Origin: Alphaproteobacteria bacterium
Lineage (GTDB): Bacteria; Pseudomonadota; Alphaproteobacteria; Rhodobacterales; Rhodobacteraceae
DNA: 64,000 bases
Assembly: GCA_030427145.1 (NCBI GenBank)
Contig: JAUHWT010000001.1
Coordinates: 292,414-356,413, forward strand
Direction of reading: 5' to 3'
The notes under the pieces are model-generated. The model saw only the letters and a list, made by a program, of their open reading frames with translations, searched no databases and had not been told where the DNA came from. Of this stretch, positions 34,562 to 46,136 are shown piece after piece. How positions within the stretch are numbered: the stretch's first letter is position 1; every line of letters begins with the position of its first letter. The position numbers were made by a program, and so were the translations under genes.

Positions 34562-35647
34562 CTAGGCCTTAGGTTCGGCCCAGCCTGAAAGTTCGGATTT
34601 CAGTATATCGACCATCATCGCGATATGTGATTCGTCGCTGTTGAGGCAGGGGATGTAGGTGAACTCCTGCCCCCCGGCCTCAATGAAGCTGTCACGGATT
34701 TCCTCGCTGATTTCCTCAAGCGTCTCAACGCAGTCGGACGAGAATGCCGGCGCCATGATGGCAATGTTCTTTTTGCCCTCTTCCGCCAGTTTCGCGACCT
34801 CCTCAACCGTGTAGGGCTGAAGCCATTCCTCGGAGCCAAAGCGGGACTGGAAGGTGATGACCACCTCGTCCTCCGCAAATCCAAGACGTTCCCGCACAAG
34901 CCGCGTCGTTTTCTGACACTGGCAGTGGTACGGATCGCCCTGCATAAGGTAGCGGACCGGCATCCCGTGGTAGCTGACGACCAGGGCATCCGGTTTTTTG
35001 TCGAGTTCCGCATATTTCCGCTCAACCGACTGCGCCAGCGCCTCAATATAAAGCGGGTGATCGCAGTAGGACGGCACGGTCCGCATCGGCGGCTGCCAGG
35101 TCGCCTTCATCAGAGCGCGAAACGCCTCGTCATTGGCCGTGGCCGTGGTCGTTGCGGAATATTGTGGATAGAGCGGGAAGAACACGATTTTGCCGCAACC
35201 CTGCTCCAGAAGCCGGTCGATCACCGATTTGGTCGAGGGATTTCCGTAGCGCATTGCGAAATCAACCACGATGCGGTCGCCGTACATTTCCTCCAACCGC
35301 TTCGCCACCGCTTCGGTCTGCTCGCGTGTGATGGTCAGAAGCGGGCTTTCGTCACGCTCGTTGTTCCAGATGCTGCGATAGGCCTCACCGGACGAAAATG
35401 GACGTTTGGTCAGGATGATCAGCTGCAACAGCGGCTGCCAGAAAAACGGCGAATAGTCGATCACACGCCGGTCGGACAGGAACTGGCTGAGATAACGGCG
35501 CATGGACCAGTAGTCCGTGGCATCGGGCGTTCCAAGGTTGGAGAGAACAACACCGATTTTTCCCCGCCCCAGCGTGGAATGATCGGGTTTTTGCGCGGCC
35601 ATCCGCTCGGCGTAGGGACGTTCGTCCGTCGGTGTCTTTTTCATCAT
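34562..35647 (-). CDS. hemH: ferrochelatase HemH
   Basis: HemH inserts iron into protoporphyrin IX, the last step of haem synthesis. At 361 residues it is longer than E. coli HemH (320), mainly through a 30-residue N-terminal extension. The family pattern is clear: GVVLSNLGTPDATDYWSMRRYLSQFLSD, FFPLYPQYSATTTA, and VSYHGMPVRYLMQGDPYHCQC with the metal-site His; the conserved Glu lies in APAFSSDCVETLEEI. The first two codons are both ATG. It is flanked by a methyltransferase on the same strand and a small gene in convergence. Confidence 0.97.
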   Translation of the reverse strand: MMKKTPTDERPYAERMAAQKPDHSTLGRGKIGVVLSNLGTPDATDYWSMRRYLSQFLSDRRVIDYSPFFWQPLLQLIILTKRPFSSGEAYRSIWNNERDESPLLTITREQTEAVAKRLEEMYGDRIVVDFAMRYGNPSTKSVIDRLLEQGCGKIVFFPLYPQYSATTTATANDEAFRALMKATWQPPMRTVPSYCDHPLYIEALAQSVERKYAELDKKPDALVVSYHGMPVRYLMQGDPYHCQCQKTTRLVRERLGFAEDEVVITFQSRFGSEEWLQPYTVEEVAKLAEEGKKNIAIMAPAFSSDCVETLEEISEEIRDSFIEAGGQEFTYIPCLNSDESHIAMMVDILKSELSGWAEPKA

Positions 35648-35704
35648 ATCGACCTGTTAGCGGCTCGGTTCCGCTGTGGCAATCGGCGCTGTGTTCAACT
35701 TATC

Positions 35705-36562
35705 TCAAGACCCTTTGCCGGCCTTTTCCCCGGCGCTCAGTTCCGGCACGCCCAGCGCGTCCGCAAGTCGCCCCGCGGCGGACCCCGGGCGAAGGGGTTT
35801 TTGCTGATCCGGTGATGGTGACCAGCCGGTCAGATAAACCAGTTCAAAAGTGGCCGGGATCAGACCATCCTCACCGCCGAACCGTTCCGCGTATATTTCG
35901 GCCATACGCATCAGCATCGACCGGCGCAGGGGCCTGCGGTGGCGGTCGAACATGACATTTGTTTCTCCCATCGCCCGCAGATCCCGCATCAGATGCAGGG
36001 CGGAACTGTAGCGCACGGTCAGCGCATGGCTGTCCGCCACCGGAAGAGCGAGACCTGCACGCTGCAAAAGGCCGCCCAGGTCCCGGATCTCACCCATCGG
36101 CGCAACCCGCGGGCTCAGCCCACCCGAAATTTCAATCTCGGCCTCGGCAAAACAGGCGCGCAGTTCATGAAGGGTTTCGCCGCCAAACATGGCTGCAAGC
36201 AACAACCCATCCGGCACCAGCGCGCGTTTGGCCTGCACGAGCTGGCCAACCGGATCATTCGCCCAGTGCAGGGCGAGAGCATGAATGACCAGATCACAGC
36301 TGGCCTCATCGACACCCAGGACTTCATCGTCATCGATAATGCGAAACTCATCGAACCCGGCACTGTCGAAGTTTTTTTCCCAGACGGCGCGGTTGGAGGT
36401 AACGACAGCGGCACGCCGAAACGTCCTGTTAACCTCTTCGAGCCTTTCTGACATCTCCACCGCGACCGCCTTGTGCAGGAAATCCGCGCCGCCCTGCGCC
36501 CTCGCCCGCGCGCGACGGCGGAGGAGCAGATCGCGGTCAAACAAGCGGGGCGGGCTGGTCAC
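35705..36562 (-). CDS. SAM-dependent methyltransferase, NDUFAF5/BioC-like
   Basis: A 285-residue protein. The start (MTSPPRLFDRDLLLRRRARA) is characteristic of bacterial homologues of NDUFAF5, which hydroxylate or methylate proteins in complex I assembly, and of BioC relatives. The post-motif region ASCDLVIHALALHWANDPVGQLVQAKRALVPDGLLLAAMFGG is preserved, but the glycine-rich motif I is not recognisable (FRRAAVVTSN). I start at the GTG 36562 with AGGGA ahead; the longer frame is a hydrophobic shadow. It diverges from comF by 43 bases. Confidence 0.85.
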   Translation of the reverse strand: MTSPPRLFDRDLLLRRRARARAQGGADFLHKAVAVEMSERLEEVNRTFRRAAVVTSNRAVWEKNFDSAGFDEFRIIDDDEVLGVDEASCDLVIHALALHWANDPVGQLVQAKRALVPDGLLLAAMFGGETLHELRACFAEAEIEISGGLSPRVAPMGEIRDLGGLLQRAGLALPVADSHALTVRYSSALHLMRDLRAMGETNVMFDRHRRPLRRSMLMRMAEIYAERFGGEDGLIPATFELVYLTGWSPSPDQQKPLRPGSAAGRLADALGVPELSAGEKAGKGS

Positions 36563-36605
36563 TGGCTTTATCCCTGATGGCGGTCGAAATGTTGAGGCAC
36601 GGAAC

Positions 36606-37358
36606 ATGCTGGATACGCTAAAAAGCGCAATGATCAATAGCGTGGTGAACACGATCTTCCCACCGCGGTGCCTGGCCTGTAGCGAATCCACCGATGCACC
36701 TCACGGTCTTTGCCCCGACTGCTGGAAGGATACGCATTTCATTTCGGGAGACACGTGCTGCAAATGCGGTGTGCCGCTGGTGGGCGAAGCGGGTGAGGAT
36801 GACACGTGCGAGACCTGCCAGAGGCATCCTCCCGCCTGGAACCGGGGTGCGGCGGCGCTGCTCTACAATGGTGCCGGTCGACGCATGGTTCTGGCGCTGA
36901 AACATGGGGACCGGCTCGATACGGTGCGCCCTCTTGCCCGCTGGATGGCGCTGGCCGGTGACGGCGTGATTGAGCGCAGCTACATGATCGCGCCAGTTCC
37001 GCTGCACTGGCGCAGACTGCTCAAGCGACGCTACAACCAGTCGGCGGAGCTTGCGCGCACGCTGTCGCGGATCAGTGGGAAAGAGGCACGGACGCAACTT
37101 CTGATGCGTAAGAGGTTCACGACACCCCAGGAGAAGATGGACCGGACAGCCAGGGCCGAGAATCAGTCCGGCGCTTTTGCGGTAAACCCCAAGGAACTGG
37201 AGCGTTTGCAGGGGAAGGCGGTGCTGATTGTGGATGACGTCCTGACATCCGGTTCAACCCTGTCGGGATGCGCGGAGACCCTGCTGGCGGCCGGGGCGGC
37301 GGAGGTAAACGTGCTCGTCCTCTGCCGCGTTGCATTTGATCCATCCATAAACATATAA
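36606..37358 (+). CDS. comF: ComF-family amidophosphoribosyltransferase-like protein
   Basis: A 250-residue protein. The N-terminal zinc-finger Cys cluster (PPRCLACSES, GLCPDCW, CCKCGVP, CETCQ) is followed by a phosphoribosyltransferase-like domain with the PRPP loop VLIVDDVLTSGSTLSGCAETL. ComF helps DNA uptake for transformation in competent bacteria, and related proteins have unknown roles elsewhere. It leads a plus-strand run with grxC and a nitrilase, with gaps of 26 and four bases. Confidence 0.93.
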   Translation: MLDTLKSAMINSVVNTIFPPRCLACSESTDAPHGLCPDCWKDTHFISGDTCCKCGVPLVGEAGEDDTCETCQRHPPAWNRGAAALLYNGAGRRMVLALKHGDRLDTVRPLARWMALAGDGVIERSYMIAPVPLHWRRLLKRRYNQSAELARTLSRISGKEARTQLLMRKRFTTPQEKMDRTARAENQSGAFAVNPKELERLQGKAVLIVDDVLTSGSTLSGCAETLLAAGAAEVNVLVLCRVAFDPSINI

Positions 37359-37384
37359 GCGGGGTAACAAGCCGGGATCCCCTG

Positions 37385-37642
37385 ATGAAACAAGTCACTC
37401 TCTATACCTCGCCCATTTGCGGCTACTGCTTCGCAGCGAAAAAACTGCTGTCGAACAAGGGCGTTTCGTTCGAGGAAATCGATGTCGTCCGAAACCCGGA
37501 AATGCGCCGCGAGATGGAGACACGATCAAACGGCGGTCGCACGGTTCCGCAGATTTTCATCGGTGAAACCCATGTGGGCGGGTTTGACGACATGAACGCT
37601 CTGGAACGTCAGGGCAAACTCGACCCTCTTCTGGCAGGCTAA
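37385..37642 (+). CDS. grxC: glutaredoxin 3 GrxC
   Basis: An 85-residue dithiol glutaredoxin (83 in E. coli). The active site is CGYC in LYTSPICGYCFAAKK, and the glutathione-binding features TVPQIFIGETHVGGFDDM are intact. It reduces glutathione-mixed disulfides in the cytosol. It lies between comF and a nitrilase gene that begins four bases later. Confidence 0.96.
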   Translation: MKQVTLYTSPICGYCFAAKKLLSNKGVSFEEIDVVRNPEMRREMETRSNGGRTVPQIFIGETHVGGFDDMNALERQGKLDPLLAG

Positions 37643-37646
37643 GGTG

Positions 37647-38489
37647 ATGCGGGTTGGACTGACTCAGCTTTGCAGCAGTGACGACCCGCAGGACAACCTT
37701 ACGACCACGTCCGCCCTGATCCGCGATGCGGTCGATCAGGGCGCGGAGATGTTGCTGACGCCCGAATGCACCAACCTGATTTCCATTTCCCGCGGACTTC
37801 AGCATGAGGTTCTGACCGTTGAGGAAGAGGACGTCACGCTCGCGGCGATGCGGACGCTGGCAGCTGACCTCAAAATCGATCTGCTGTTGGGCAGCCTGTG
37901 CCTCAAAGCCGGCGGCGGGGAGGAGCGGTTCGTGAACCGGTCGTTTCTGCTTGCGCCCGATGGCTCGGTGAAGGCCCGTTATGACAAGCTGCACATGTTT
38001 GATGTCGACCTGCCCAGCGGCGAAAGCTACCGGGAATCGAGCGCCTACAGGCCTGGAACGGAAGCGGTTCTGGCGGATGCCGGTCCGGCGCGGATGGGTC
38101 TGACCATCTGTTACGACATGCGGTTTCCCGAACTGTATCGGCAACTGGCCGTGGCGGGTGCGGAAGTGATCACCGTGCCGTCAGCTTTTACAGTGCCAAC
38201 GGGACGGGCCCACTGGCATACGCTGCTGCGGGCACGGGCAATTGAGACGGGATGCTTCATTCTGGCACCGGCTCAGGCCGGGGAGCACGGGGCGTCACGC
38301 GGCAAGCCGCGGCAGACATACGGGCACAGCCTGGTGATTTCCCCGTGGGGCGAGGTGCTCGCCGATGCGGGAGACACGCCCAACACGGTACTGGTCACGG
38401 ACATTGACCTGGATGAGGTTGCAAAGGCGCGTCAGCGCATTCCGTCGCTGACGCATTCCCGGGAGTTCAGCGTTACTCTTCCGGCCTGA
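37647..38489 (+). CDS. carbon-nitrogen hydrolase (nitrilase superfamily)
   Basis: A 280-residue enzyme with the Glu-Lys-Cys triad of the superfamily: Glu in LLTPECTN, Lys in [13 protein letters not shown], Cys in [15 protein letters not shown]. The sequence belongs to the Nit2/omega-amidase-like or deaminated-glutathione amidase branch (Nit1-like). I use ATG 37647, while a GTG one codon upstream is possible. It ends 17 bases inside the convergent ubiG gene. From memory, comF-grxC-nitrilase-ubiG is a conserved order in Rhodobacterales. Confidence 0.92.
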   Translation: MRVGLTQLCSSDDPQDNLTTTSALIRDAVDQGAEMLLTPECTNLISISRGLQHEVLTVEEEDVTLAAMRTLAADLKIDLLLGSLCLKAGGGEERFVNRSFLLAPDGSVKARYDKLHMFDVDLPSGESYRESSAYRPGTEAVLADAGPARMGLTICYDMRFPELYRQLAVAGAEVITVPSAFTVPTGRAHWHTLLRARAIETGCFILAPAQAGEHGASRGKPRQTYGHSLVISPWGEVLADAGDTPNTVLVTDIDLDEVAKARQRIPSLTHSREFSVTLPA

Positions 38490-39228
38490 TGCTGGCGGTG
38501 ACGTAGTTCACCGACAGGTCTCGGTCGGAAATGCTCCAGGACCAGCGGATGGGATTGAACACAAACCCCTTGCGGTCCACCGGGTTCAGACCAGCCTGGG
38601 ACAGCATCTCGAAAAGCTCATGAGGGGTGATGAACTTGCTCCAGTCATGCGTCCCCTTCGGCAACCAGCGCATGATCTGCTCGGCACCAACAATGGCCAT
38701 CGCATAGCTCTTCGGGTTTCTGTTGAGGGTGGAGCAGATCATCAATCCACCGGGACGCAGCAGATTGTGGCAGGTGCGCAGATACACCTGCGGGTCGGCC
38801 ACATGTTCGACCACTTCCATATTCAGAACCACGTCGAACTGCTCGCCGGTTTCCGCCAGTGCCTCGGCGGTGGTGTGACGGTAATCGATGGTCAGACCGG
38901 ACTGCTCGGCGTGCAGCTTTGCCACGGGGATGTTGCGCTCAGCCGCGTCCGCGCCCACGACATCGGCACCAAGACGCGCCATCGGCTCCGAGAGCAGACC
39001 GCCCCCACACCCAATGTCCAGCAGGCGCAGCCCGGACAAAGGCGTGGCCGCTTTCATGTCGCGATTAAATTCGGTACAGATCTGATCGATCACATATCCG
39101 AGCCTGCAGGGGTTCATCTGATGCAGGGGTTTGAATTTACCGTTCGGATCCCACCACTCGGCCGCCATGGCCTCGAATTTGGCAATCTCGGCCTCATCAA
39201 CCGAACCCGTGTTTTCAATTGTGTTCAT
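38473..39228 (-). CDS. ubiG: ubiquinone biosynthesis O-methyltransferase UbiG
   Basis: UbiG carries out both O-methylations of ubiquinone synthesis. The 251 residues (240 in E. coli) show the family opening [34 protein letters not shown] motif [21 protein letters not shown], and [15 protein letters not shown]. It converges on the nitrilase gene, with a 17-base overlap of coding ends. It is divergent from the proline iminopeptidase gene with about 50 bases between starts. Confidence 0.97.
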   Translation of the reverse strand: MNTIENTGSVDEAEIAKFEAMAAEWWDPNGKFKPLHQMNPCRLGYVIDQICTEFNRDMKAATPLSGLRLLDIGCGGGLLSEPMARLGADVVGADAAERNIPVAKLHAEQSGLTIDYRHTTAEALAETGEQFDVVLNMEVVEHVADPQVYLRTCHNLLRPGGLMICSTLNRNPKSYAMAIVGAEQIMRWLPKGTHDWSKFITPHELFEMLSQAGLNPVDRKGFVFNPIRWSWSISDRDLSVNYVTASIRPEE

Positions 39229-39279
39229 TCACCCAACCTGCAATTGTCCTTTGGCCCTTAAAGACGGTATAGCGCACGG

Positions 39280-40266
39280 ATGATGGAAAACCCGACCAAA
39301 AACGGAACCGGGCCCGCACGAGGTCTCTATCCGCCGATAGAACCGTTTCGCCAGCAGATACTCGAAGTACCTGGCGATCACAAAATCTACGTGGAACAAT
39401 GCGGCAATCCCGATGGAGTTCCCGTCGTCGTGCTGCATGGCGGCCCTGGTGGCGGATGTTCGCCGGGAATGCGGCGGTTTTTCGACCCCAAACACTACAG
39501 GCTGGTTCTGTTTGATCAGCGGGGCTGTGGACGGTCGACGCCAAACGCCTCAGTCGAAAACAACACCACCTGGGACCTCGTCTCTGACATTGAACGCATC
39601 CGGCAGGAGCTGGGCATTGAAAAATGGCTGGTGTTTGGAGGCTCCTGGGGCGCCTGCCTTGGACTGATTTATGGTCAGACGCATCCGGAGCGGACCGCCG
39701 CGCTGATATTGCGGGGTGTGTTTACCATGACCCGCGCGGAACTGGACTGGTTTTACGGCGGCGGTGCGGGGCAGTTCTGGCCCGATCAGTGGCGCGCGTT
39801 CTCCCATATGGTGCCCGCGAATGAGCGTGACGACCTGATCACCGCCTACAGCAGGCGTCTGTTCGGCACGGATCAGGCGGAACAGATCAGGTTTGCCCGT
39901 GCCTGGGCGGGGTGGGAAAGCTCGCTGGCTGTTCTGGAGCCGCCGCAGAACCGTGGCAGTCCGTCCGGCTCCTATGCCAGAGCGTTTTCGCGGATCGAGA
40001 ACCACTATTTCAGGAATGGCGGATTTCTCGCCCATGACGGTCAGATCCATACCGACATGAAACGCCTGGCAGGAATTCCGGGACATATCGTTCAGGGACG
40101 CTATGACATGATCTGTCCGCCCGCCACGGCCCTTGCGGTTCACAAGGCGTGGCCGTCGTCAGAGCTTCACATGATCCCGGATGCGGGACATGCGCTTTTT
40201 GAGCCTGGGATATGTTCGCGACTCCTTACGATTATGGACAGGTTGAAAATCGATCCGCCGTTGTAA
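39280..40266 (+). CDS. pip: proline iminopeptidase
   Basis: A 328-residue alpha/beta hydrolase that removes N-terminal proline from peptides. The oxyanion motif HGGPGGGCSPGMRRFFDP and nucleophile elbow GGSWGACLGL (Ser in GSWG) are typical of the S33 family, with the Asp in GRYDMICPP and the His in PDAGHALFEPG completing the triad. It starts at the first of two adjacent ATG codons. It is divergent from ubiG and followed by a short hairpin. Confidence 0.95.
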   Translation: MMENPTKNGTGPARGLYPPIEPFRQQILEVPGDHKIYVEQCGNPDGVPVVVLHGGPGGGCSPGMRRFFDPKHYRLVLFDQRGCGRSTPNASVENNTTWDLVSDIERIRQELGIEKWLVFGGSWGACLGLIYGQTHPERTAALILRGVFTMTRAELDWFYGGGAGQFWPDQWRAFSHMVPANERDDLITAYSRRLFGTDQAEQIRFARAWAGWESSLAVLEPPQNRGSPSGSYARAFSRIENHYFRNGGFLAHDGQIHTDMKRLAGIPGHIVQGRYDMICPPATALAVHKAWPSSELHMIPDAGHALFEPGICSRLLTIMDRLKIDPPL

Positions 40267-40268
40267 GG

Positions 40269-40283
40269 CGCCAGGGGCTGGCG
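40269..40283 (+). terminator. short hairpin after pip
   Basis: CGCCAG-GGG-CTGGCG lies directly after the pip stop and is followed by TGTTT. The six-base stem and short U-rich stretch make it a weak terminator. Confidence 0.4.
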
Positions 40284-40303
40284 TGTTTACCACCTGTTAT
40301 TAC

Positions 40304-40319
40304 GTTCACAGCTGTGAAC
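40304..40319. promoter_or_regulatory. 16-base perfect palindrome between pip and META-domain genes
   Basis: GTTCACAGCTGTGAAC sits in a spacer between two convergent genes. It could be a regulator site, or part of the terminator region. The halves GTTC/GAAC recall the alphaproteobacterial LexA motif, but that is a direct repeat GTTC-N7-GTTC, so it does not fit. Confidence 0.3.
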
Positions 40320-40367
40320 TTCTGAAATTGTCCTGCAAAAACAACGATGGCGGATGGCGTGAACGGA

Positions 40368-40778
40368 CTAATCCCAGTCGGTCTGTCGCAACCGGGCCAA
40401 AACGTCGCCGCTGGCGTTTTCAAGCGTCAGATTGATACCATCGCGGGTCCAGGTGGAGGTTCCCGCCAGGGTTTGAATGAACTGATACTCCAGCCGCATT
40501 TGCGGCCCGGGGCAGGCCATGCGCGTCATGGCACCGGGATTGAGCATTAACCGCCCGCCATCGACGTTCCATGTACCGGAAAAACGGTTGCATCCGCTGT
40601 GACCGGCGAGAGCGCCTTCGCCGCGGAACTGAAGCATGGCTTTGGAACTGTCCGGAACCGCCTCACCAGACAGTTCGGTCAGAACCCATTCGCTGCCCGC
40701 GAGAGTGCCCTGGTGTTCAGTCTGTGCCATTGCCGCCCCGGACGCGAGCAGTGACGCGAGAAATACAGATGTTCGCAA
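40368..40778 (-). CDS. META-domain (HslJ-like) exported protein
   Basis: A 136-residue protein with a signal peptide (about 1-18, ASLLASGAAMA then Q). The META domain follows: GSEWVLTELSG, MLQFRGEGALAGHSGCNRFSGTW and a later AMTRMACPGPQMRLEYQFIQTL. The two Cys at GCNRF and MACPG are conserved in META proteins. Role unknown; HslJ is heat-inducible in E. coli. The start is a TTG with the strong site GGGAGG ahead, and it follows fadH by 14 bases on the same strand. Confidence 0.87.
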   Translation of the reverse strand: MRTSVFLASLLASGAAMAQTEHQGTLAGSEWVLTELSGEAVPDSSKAMLQFRGEGALAGHSGCNRFSGTWNVDGGRLMLNPGAMTRMACPGPQMRLEYQFIQTLAGTSTWTRDGINLTLENASGDVLARLRQTDWD

Positions 40779-40792
40779 TACTCCGTTCCTCC

Positions 40793-42880
<2,088 letters not shown>

Positions 42881-42906
42881 TCACGCCCGTCCGTTGCGTC
42901 AACCGG

Positions 42907-43527
42907 TCAATCCAGCAGAATTGCCGGCAGGGCCGCGCGGGTAGTGTCCGTGAGGTGAAATGCCTCCCAGCCCTCGGCGCGGGCCGCCTCAACGTTTTCC
43001 AGCAGGTCATCGACAAAAAAAATGCGTTCCGGAGCGACCATCAGCGTGTCGGTGACATGCCGGAAATAGTCCTCATGCGGCTTTGCAACGCCCATGCGTC
43101 CGGATGCGAAAACCCGTTCAACCCGACCGGAAACACCTGTCGCGTTCTCAATAAAAGCCGTCCGGTGGTGTTCGTTATTGGTGGCCAGAACCTGGCGGTG
43201 GCCGCGTTCGGTGAGCGTGTCCATAAGCGCGAACATGTCATCGGCCGGGACGTAATCGCGCTCGAACCAGTATGACAGCAGGCCGTCGGCTCCTGGGGCG
43301 TACCCGACCTGACGGGCCCAGAGATCCACATGGGTTTTCAGATCAAGCGATCCGGTCAGGATTTCGGGCAGGCGGTCTCCGAACTCATGATCGCTGAAGC
43401 CTTCGAGGGACTGGCTCAGATCCTCCTCAAAGGTGTCGGCCCAGAAAAACCTGCCATCCACAACATTGCGGTTTAAAACCCCGTCGAAATCCCAGGCGAG
43501 AATTGTGTCCGGTGAAAGACCTGGCAT
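42907..43527 (-). CDS. HAD-superfamily hydrolase
   Basis: A 206-residue HAD hydrolase. Motif I is WDFDGVLN (nucleophile Asp13, acid Asp15), motif II is VLATNN, motif III Lys is in GVAKPHEDYF, and motif IV is IFFVDDLLENVEAA. The cap is of the C1 type. Substrate unknown. It lies between fadH and a lipoprotein gene on the same strand with 80- and 35-base gaps. Confidence 0.92.
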   Translation of the reverse strand: MPGLSPDTILAWDFDGVLNRNVVDGRFFWADTFEEDLSQSLEGFSDHEFGDRLPEILTGSLDLKTHVDLWARQVGYAPGADGLLSYWFERDYVPADDMFALMDTLTERGHRQVLATNNEHHRTAFIENATGVSGRVERVFASGRMGVAKPHEDYFRHVTDTLMVAPERIFFVDDLLENVEAARAEGWEAFHLTDTTRAALPAILLD

Positions 43528-43562
43528 GACTGCTCCCGAGCGGAGTGATCCCGATGATGAGT

Positions 43563-44201
43563 TTAACGGTTGGCTCTCTGAAGGCCGGTCGCCAGCGATG
43601 CAAGCAGGTCCAATCCACCCTGGTCACCGACGCCCGCGCCCTCGAAGCCGAACAGTGAAATGACGGTCAGGTGATCCTCGAGTTCGAGAAAGCCACGCCA
43701 GAAACGGCGTTCCAGTCCGGAGATGGGCTGTCTGCCGCCGTCATCGACAAGGACGTACAGTACATCGTTGTTGCGGGTGGTGGAAATGATATGGACCGCC
43801 CCGCTTTGGCCACTTCGGCTCAGAAGGGCCCGCCCCTGGGAGGTGCCGATGAACTCCTCGAGATCCTCGAGCGACTGGAGCGTGTCCGACCCCTCGCCAC
43901 CAAGTCCGCCGGTAGAGATGCTGGTGGTCAGGGCCGCGCCGATGGCGTCCTCATCAATAGGGCCGCCTGCGCCCATGAGCGCGCAGTGGCTCATCAGGAC
44001 AAACGCGCCATTTTCGTCGATGCTGGTGCTTTGCTCGTCGATGCAAAACCCGCTCGGTGCGGTGACATTTATCGGCTGCCCCGCCACGTTGAGTGTGGTG
44101 CGGGACGCCGCGGGCATGCCGAGCGACGCCGGATCGCAGGCCACGAGAAATGCCGCGGCCAAAATGCCGGATGTGAATTTTGCGAATTTAAAGGTCGGCA
44201 T
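43563..44201 (-). CDS. hypothetical lipoprotein downstream of ilvD
   Basis: A 212-residue predicted lipoprotein: [17 protein letters not shown] with Cys about residue 22 as the lipidated residue. Two Cys in the body (SGFCIDEQ and [10 protein letters not shown]) may form a disulfide. No known domain was recognised. It starts inside the end of ilvD (14-base overlap), which suggests coupling. The start is not firm, with [10 protein letters not shown] five codons upstream as the other candidate. Confidence 0.7.
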   Translation of the reverse strand: MPTFKFAKFTSGILAAAFLVACDPASLGMPAASRTTLNVAGQPINVTAPSGFCIDEQSTSIDENGAFVLMSHCALMGAGGPIDEDAIGAALTTSISTGGLGGEGSDTLQSLEDLEEFIGTSQGRALLSRSGQSGAVHIISTTRNNDVLYVLVDDGGRQPISGLERRFWRGFLELEDHLTVISLFGFEGAGVGDQGGLDLLASLATGLQRANR

Positions 44202-45921
44202 AGACGTGCTTTTCATCTTTTGCGCCAGGGTGGGTGGTTGCGCCGAATTTGGTTCGACCGACCAGCTGCGCGTATTTCCAGAGTGCGCCGCTTGCATAGA
44301 TGGTTTCACGTGGGCCGGTCCAGTCGGCTTTTCGTGCCTCAAGCTCCTCTTCCGTGAGATCGACTGAGATTTCCCCGGAAAGCGCGTTGAGGGTGATCAT
44401 GTCACCATCTTTCAGCAGCGCGATGGGACCGCAATGGGCGGCTTCCGGTCCAACATGTCCAACGCAGAATCCACGGGTCGCGCCGGAAAAGCGACCATCG
44501 GTGATCAGGGCGACCTTTTTGCCCATCCCCTGGCCGGACAGAGCCGCGGTTGTCGCAAGCATTTCGCGCATGCCGGGGCCGCCGGCAGGGCCTTCGTTGC
44601 GAATGACAAGAACCTCTCCCTCCCTGTAGGACCGTTCCTGGACAGCGGCGAAGGCGTCCTCCTCGCATTCGAACACGCGGGCCGGGCCGGTGAACTGAAG
44701 CTCGTTGCCGGACATGCCGGCAATTTTCACGATGGCCCCGTCAGGCGCAAGATTGCCCTTCAGGCCCACAACGCCGCCGGTGGTGGAGATGGGATTTTCG
44801 ACAGAGTGGATGACCTTGCCGTCCGCTTCGCGCGTGATGACGTCCAGTTCCTCGCCAATGGTTTTTCCGCTGGCGGTCATGCAGTCATCGTGGATCAGAC
44901 CGGCCTTGCGCAGTTCACGCAGAACGACAGGCACGCCACCGGCCTCGTAGAGGTCCTTGGCCACGTACTGTCCACCTGGTTTGAGATCCACGAAGTAAGG
45001 CGTTTCGCGGAAGATGTCGCAAACATCATCAAGGTGGAAATCAATGCCAGCCTCATGAGCGATTGCGGGCAGGTGAAGCCCGGCATTGGTCGATCCACCG
45101 GTGCAGGCGACCACGCGGGCCGCGTTGATCAGGGACTCGCGGGTTACAATATCGCGGGCGCGGATGTTTTTCTCGATGAGTTTCATCACCGCGAGACCGC
45201 TGGCAACGCAGAACTGGTCGCGGCTCTCATAGGGTGCCGGAGCACCTGAAGAGTTGAAGAGAGCGAGTCCAATGGCCTCGGAAACGCATGCCATCGTGTT
45301 CGCCGTGAACTGTCCGCCGCAGGCACCGGCACTTGGGCAGGCCACGGCCTCAAGCTTCTCAAGTTCGCAGGTGGAGAGGTTCCCGGCCTGATGCTGACCC
45401 ACCGCCTCGAAGACGTCCTGAACGGTGACGTCGCGACCGTCGATGCGACCGGGGAGAATGGATCCGCCATAAATGAACACTGACGGTGTGTTCAGGCGCA
45501 CCATGGCCATCATCATGCCGGGCAGCGATTTGTCGCATCCGGCGAGGCCGACGATGGCGTCGTAGCAGTGGCCGCGCATGGTCAGTTCAACCGTATCCGC
45601 GATGGCCTCACGGGAGACGAGCGACGAGCGCATTCCCTCATGGCCCATGGCGATGCCATCGGTCACGGTTATGGTGGTAAACTCGCGCGGTGATCCGAGA
45701 CCCTGTTTCACACCAAGCTTCACGGCCTGGGCCTGGCGGTTGAGCGAGATGTTACAGGGGGCCGCTTCGTTCCAGCAGGTCGCGACGCCCACGAAAGGCT
45801 GATGGATCTCCGCTTCCGTCATGCCCATCGCGTAGAAGTAACTGCGATGCGGTGCGCGGGCCGGACCCTCGCTCACATGGCGGCTGGGCAGTTTGCTTTT
45901 ATCGAATTTCGGCGCGTCCAT
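44188..45921 (-). CDS. ilvD: dihydroxy-acid dehydratase IlvD
   Basis: IlvD dehydrates dihydroxy acids in valine, leucine and isoleucine synthesis. The 577 residues fit the short form found in many bacteria (616 in E. coli). Fe-S cluster Cys residues are visible in [25 protein letters not shown] and [16 protein letters not shown], and the catalytic region [21 protein letters not shown] is intact. The start has GGGGGAG ahead. The lipoprotein gene overlaps its 3' end. Confidence 0.97.
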   Translation of the reverse strand: MDAPKFDKSKLPSRHVSEGPARAPHRSYFYAMGMTEAEIHQPFVGVATCWNEAAPCNISLNRQAQAVKLGVKQGLGSPREFTTITVTDGIAMGHEGMRSSLVSREAIADTVELTMRGHCYDAIVGLAGCDKSLPGMMMAMVRLNTPSVFIYGGSILPGRIDGRDVTVQDVFEAVGQHQAGNLSTCELEKLEAVACPSAGACGGQFTANTMACVSEAIGLALFNSSGAPAPYESRDQFCVASGLAVMKLIEKNIRARDIVTRESLINAARVVACTGGSTNAGLHLPAIAHEAGIDFHLDDVCDIFRETPYFVDLKPGGQYVAKDLYEAGGVPVVLRELRKAGLIHDDCMTASGKTIGEELDVITREADGKVIHSVENPISTTGGVVGLKGNLAPDGAIVKIAGMSGNELQFTGPARVFECEEDAFAAVQERSYREGEVLVIRNEGPAGGPGMREMLATTAALSGQGMGKKVALITDGRFSGATRGFCVGHVGPEAAHCGPIALLKDGDMITLNALSGEISVDLTEEELEARKADWTGPRETIYASGALWKYAQLVGRTKFGATTHPGAKDEKHVYADL

Positions 45922-46136
45922 TGGCTTGCTCCCCCGCTGCAGGCTTCGCTTTTTGCGAAATGATTAAGCTGATCCTGCGGGAATCACAAGGAACGCAAGC
46001 GGTATTTGAAGGTCGCGGCGGTGTACCGTTTCCTGCCGAGGGGAACCAAATTCATCGTGGCGGGGTTAATTTCCAACCCCAAGCGGGTCGGGTGGATCGA
46101 ACCGGCCGACCTGACCCAGCCCATGAAAGCAGTCAA

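Noticed and set aside
40304..40319. LexA/SOS box
   Set aside because: The alphaproteobacterial motif is a direct repeat GTTC-N7-GTTC, whereas this is an inverted GTTC-N8-GAAC.
42907..43527. HAD protein as MupP, the missing phosphatase of the AmgK-MurU pathway
   Set aside because: Its cap and motifs are of a generic HAD type and it lies far from amgK-murU; no specific match.
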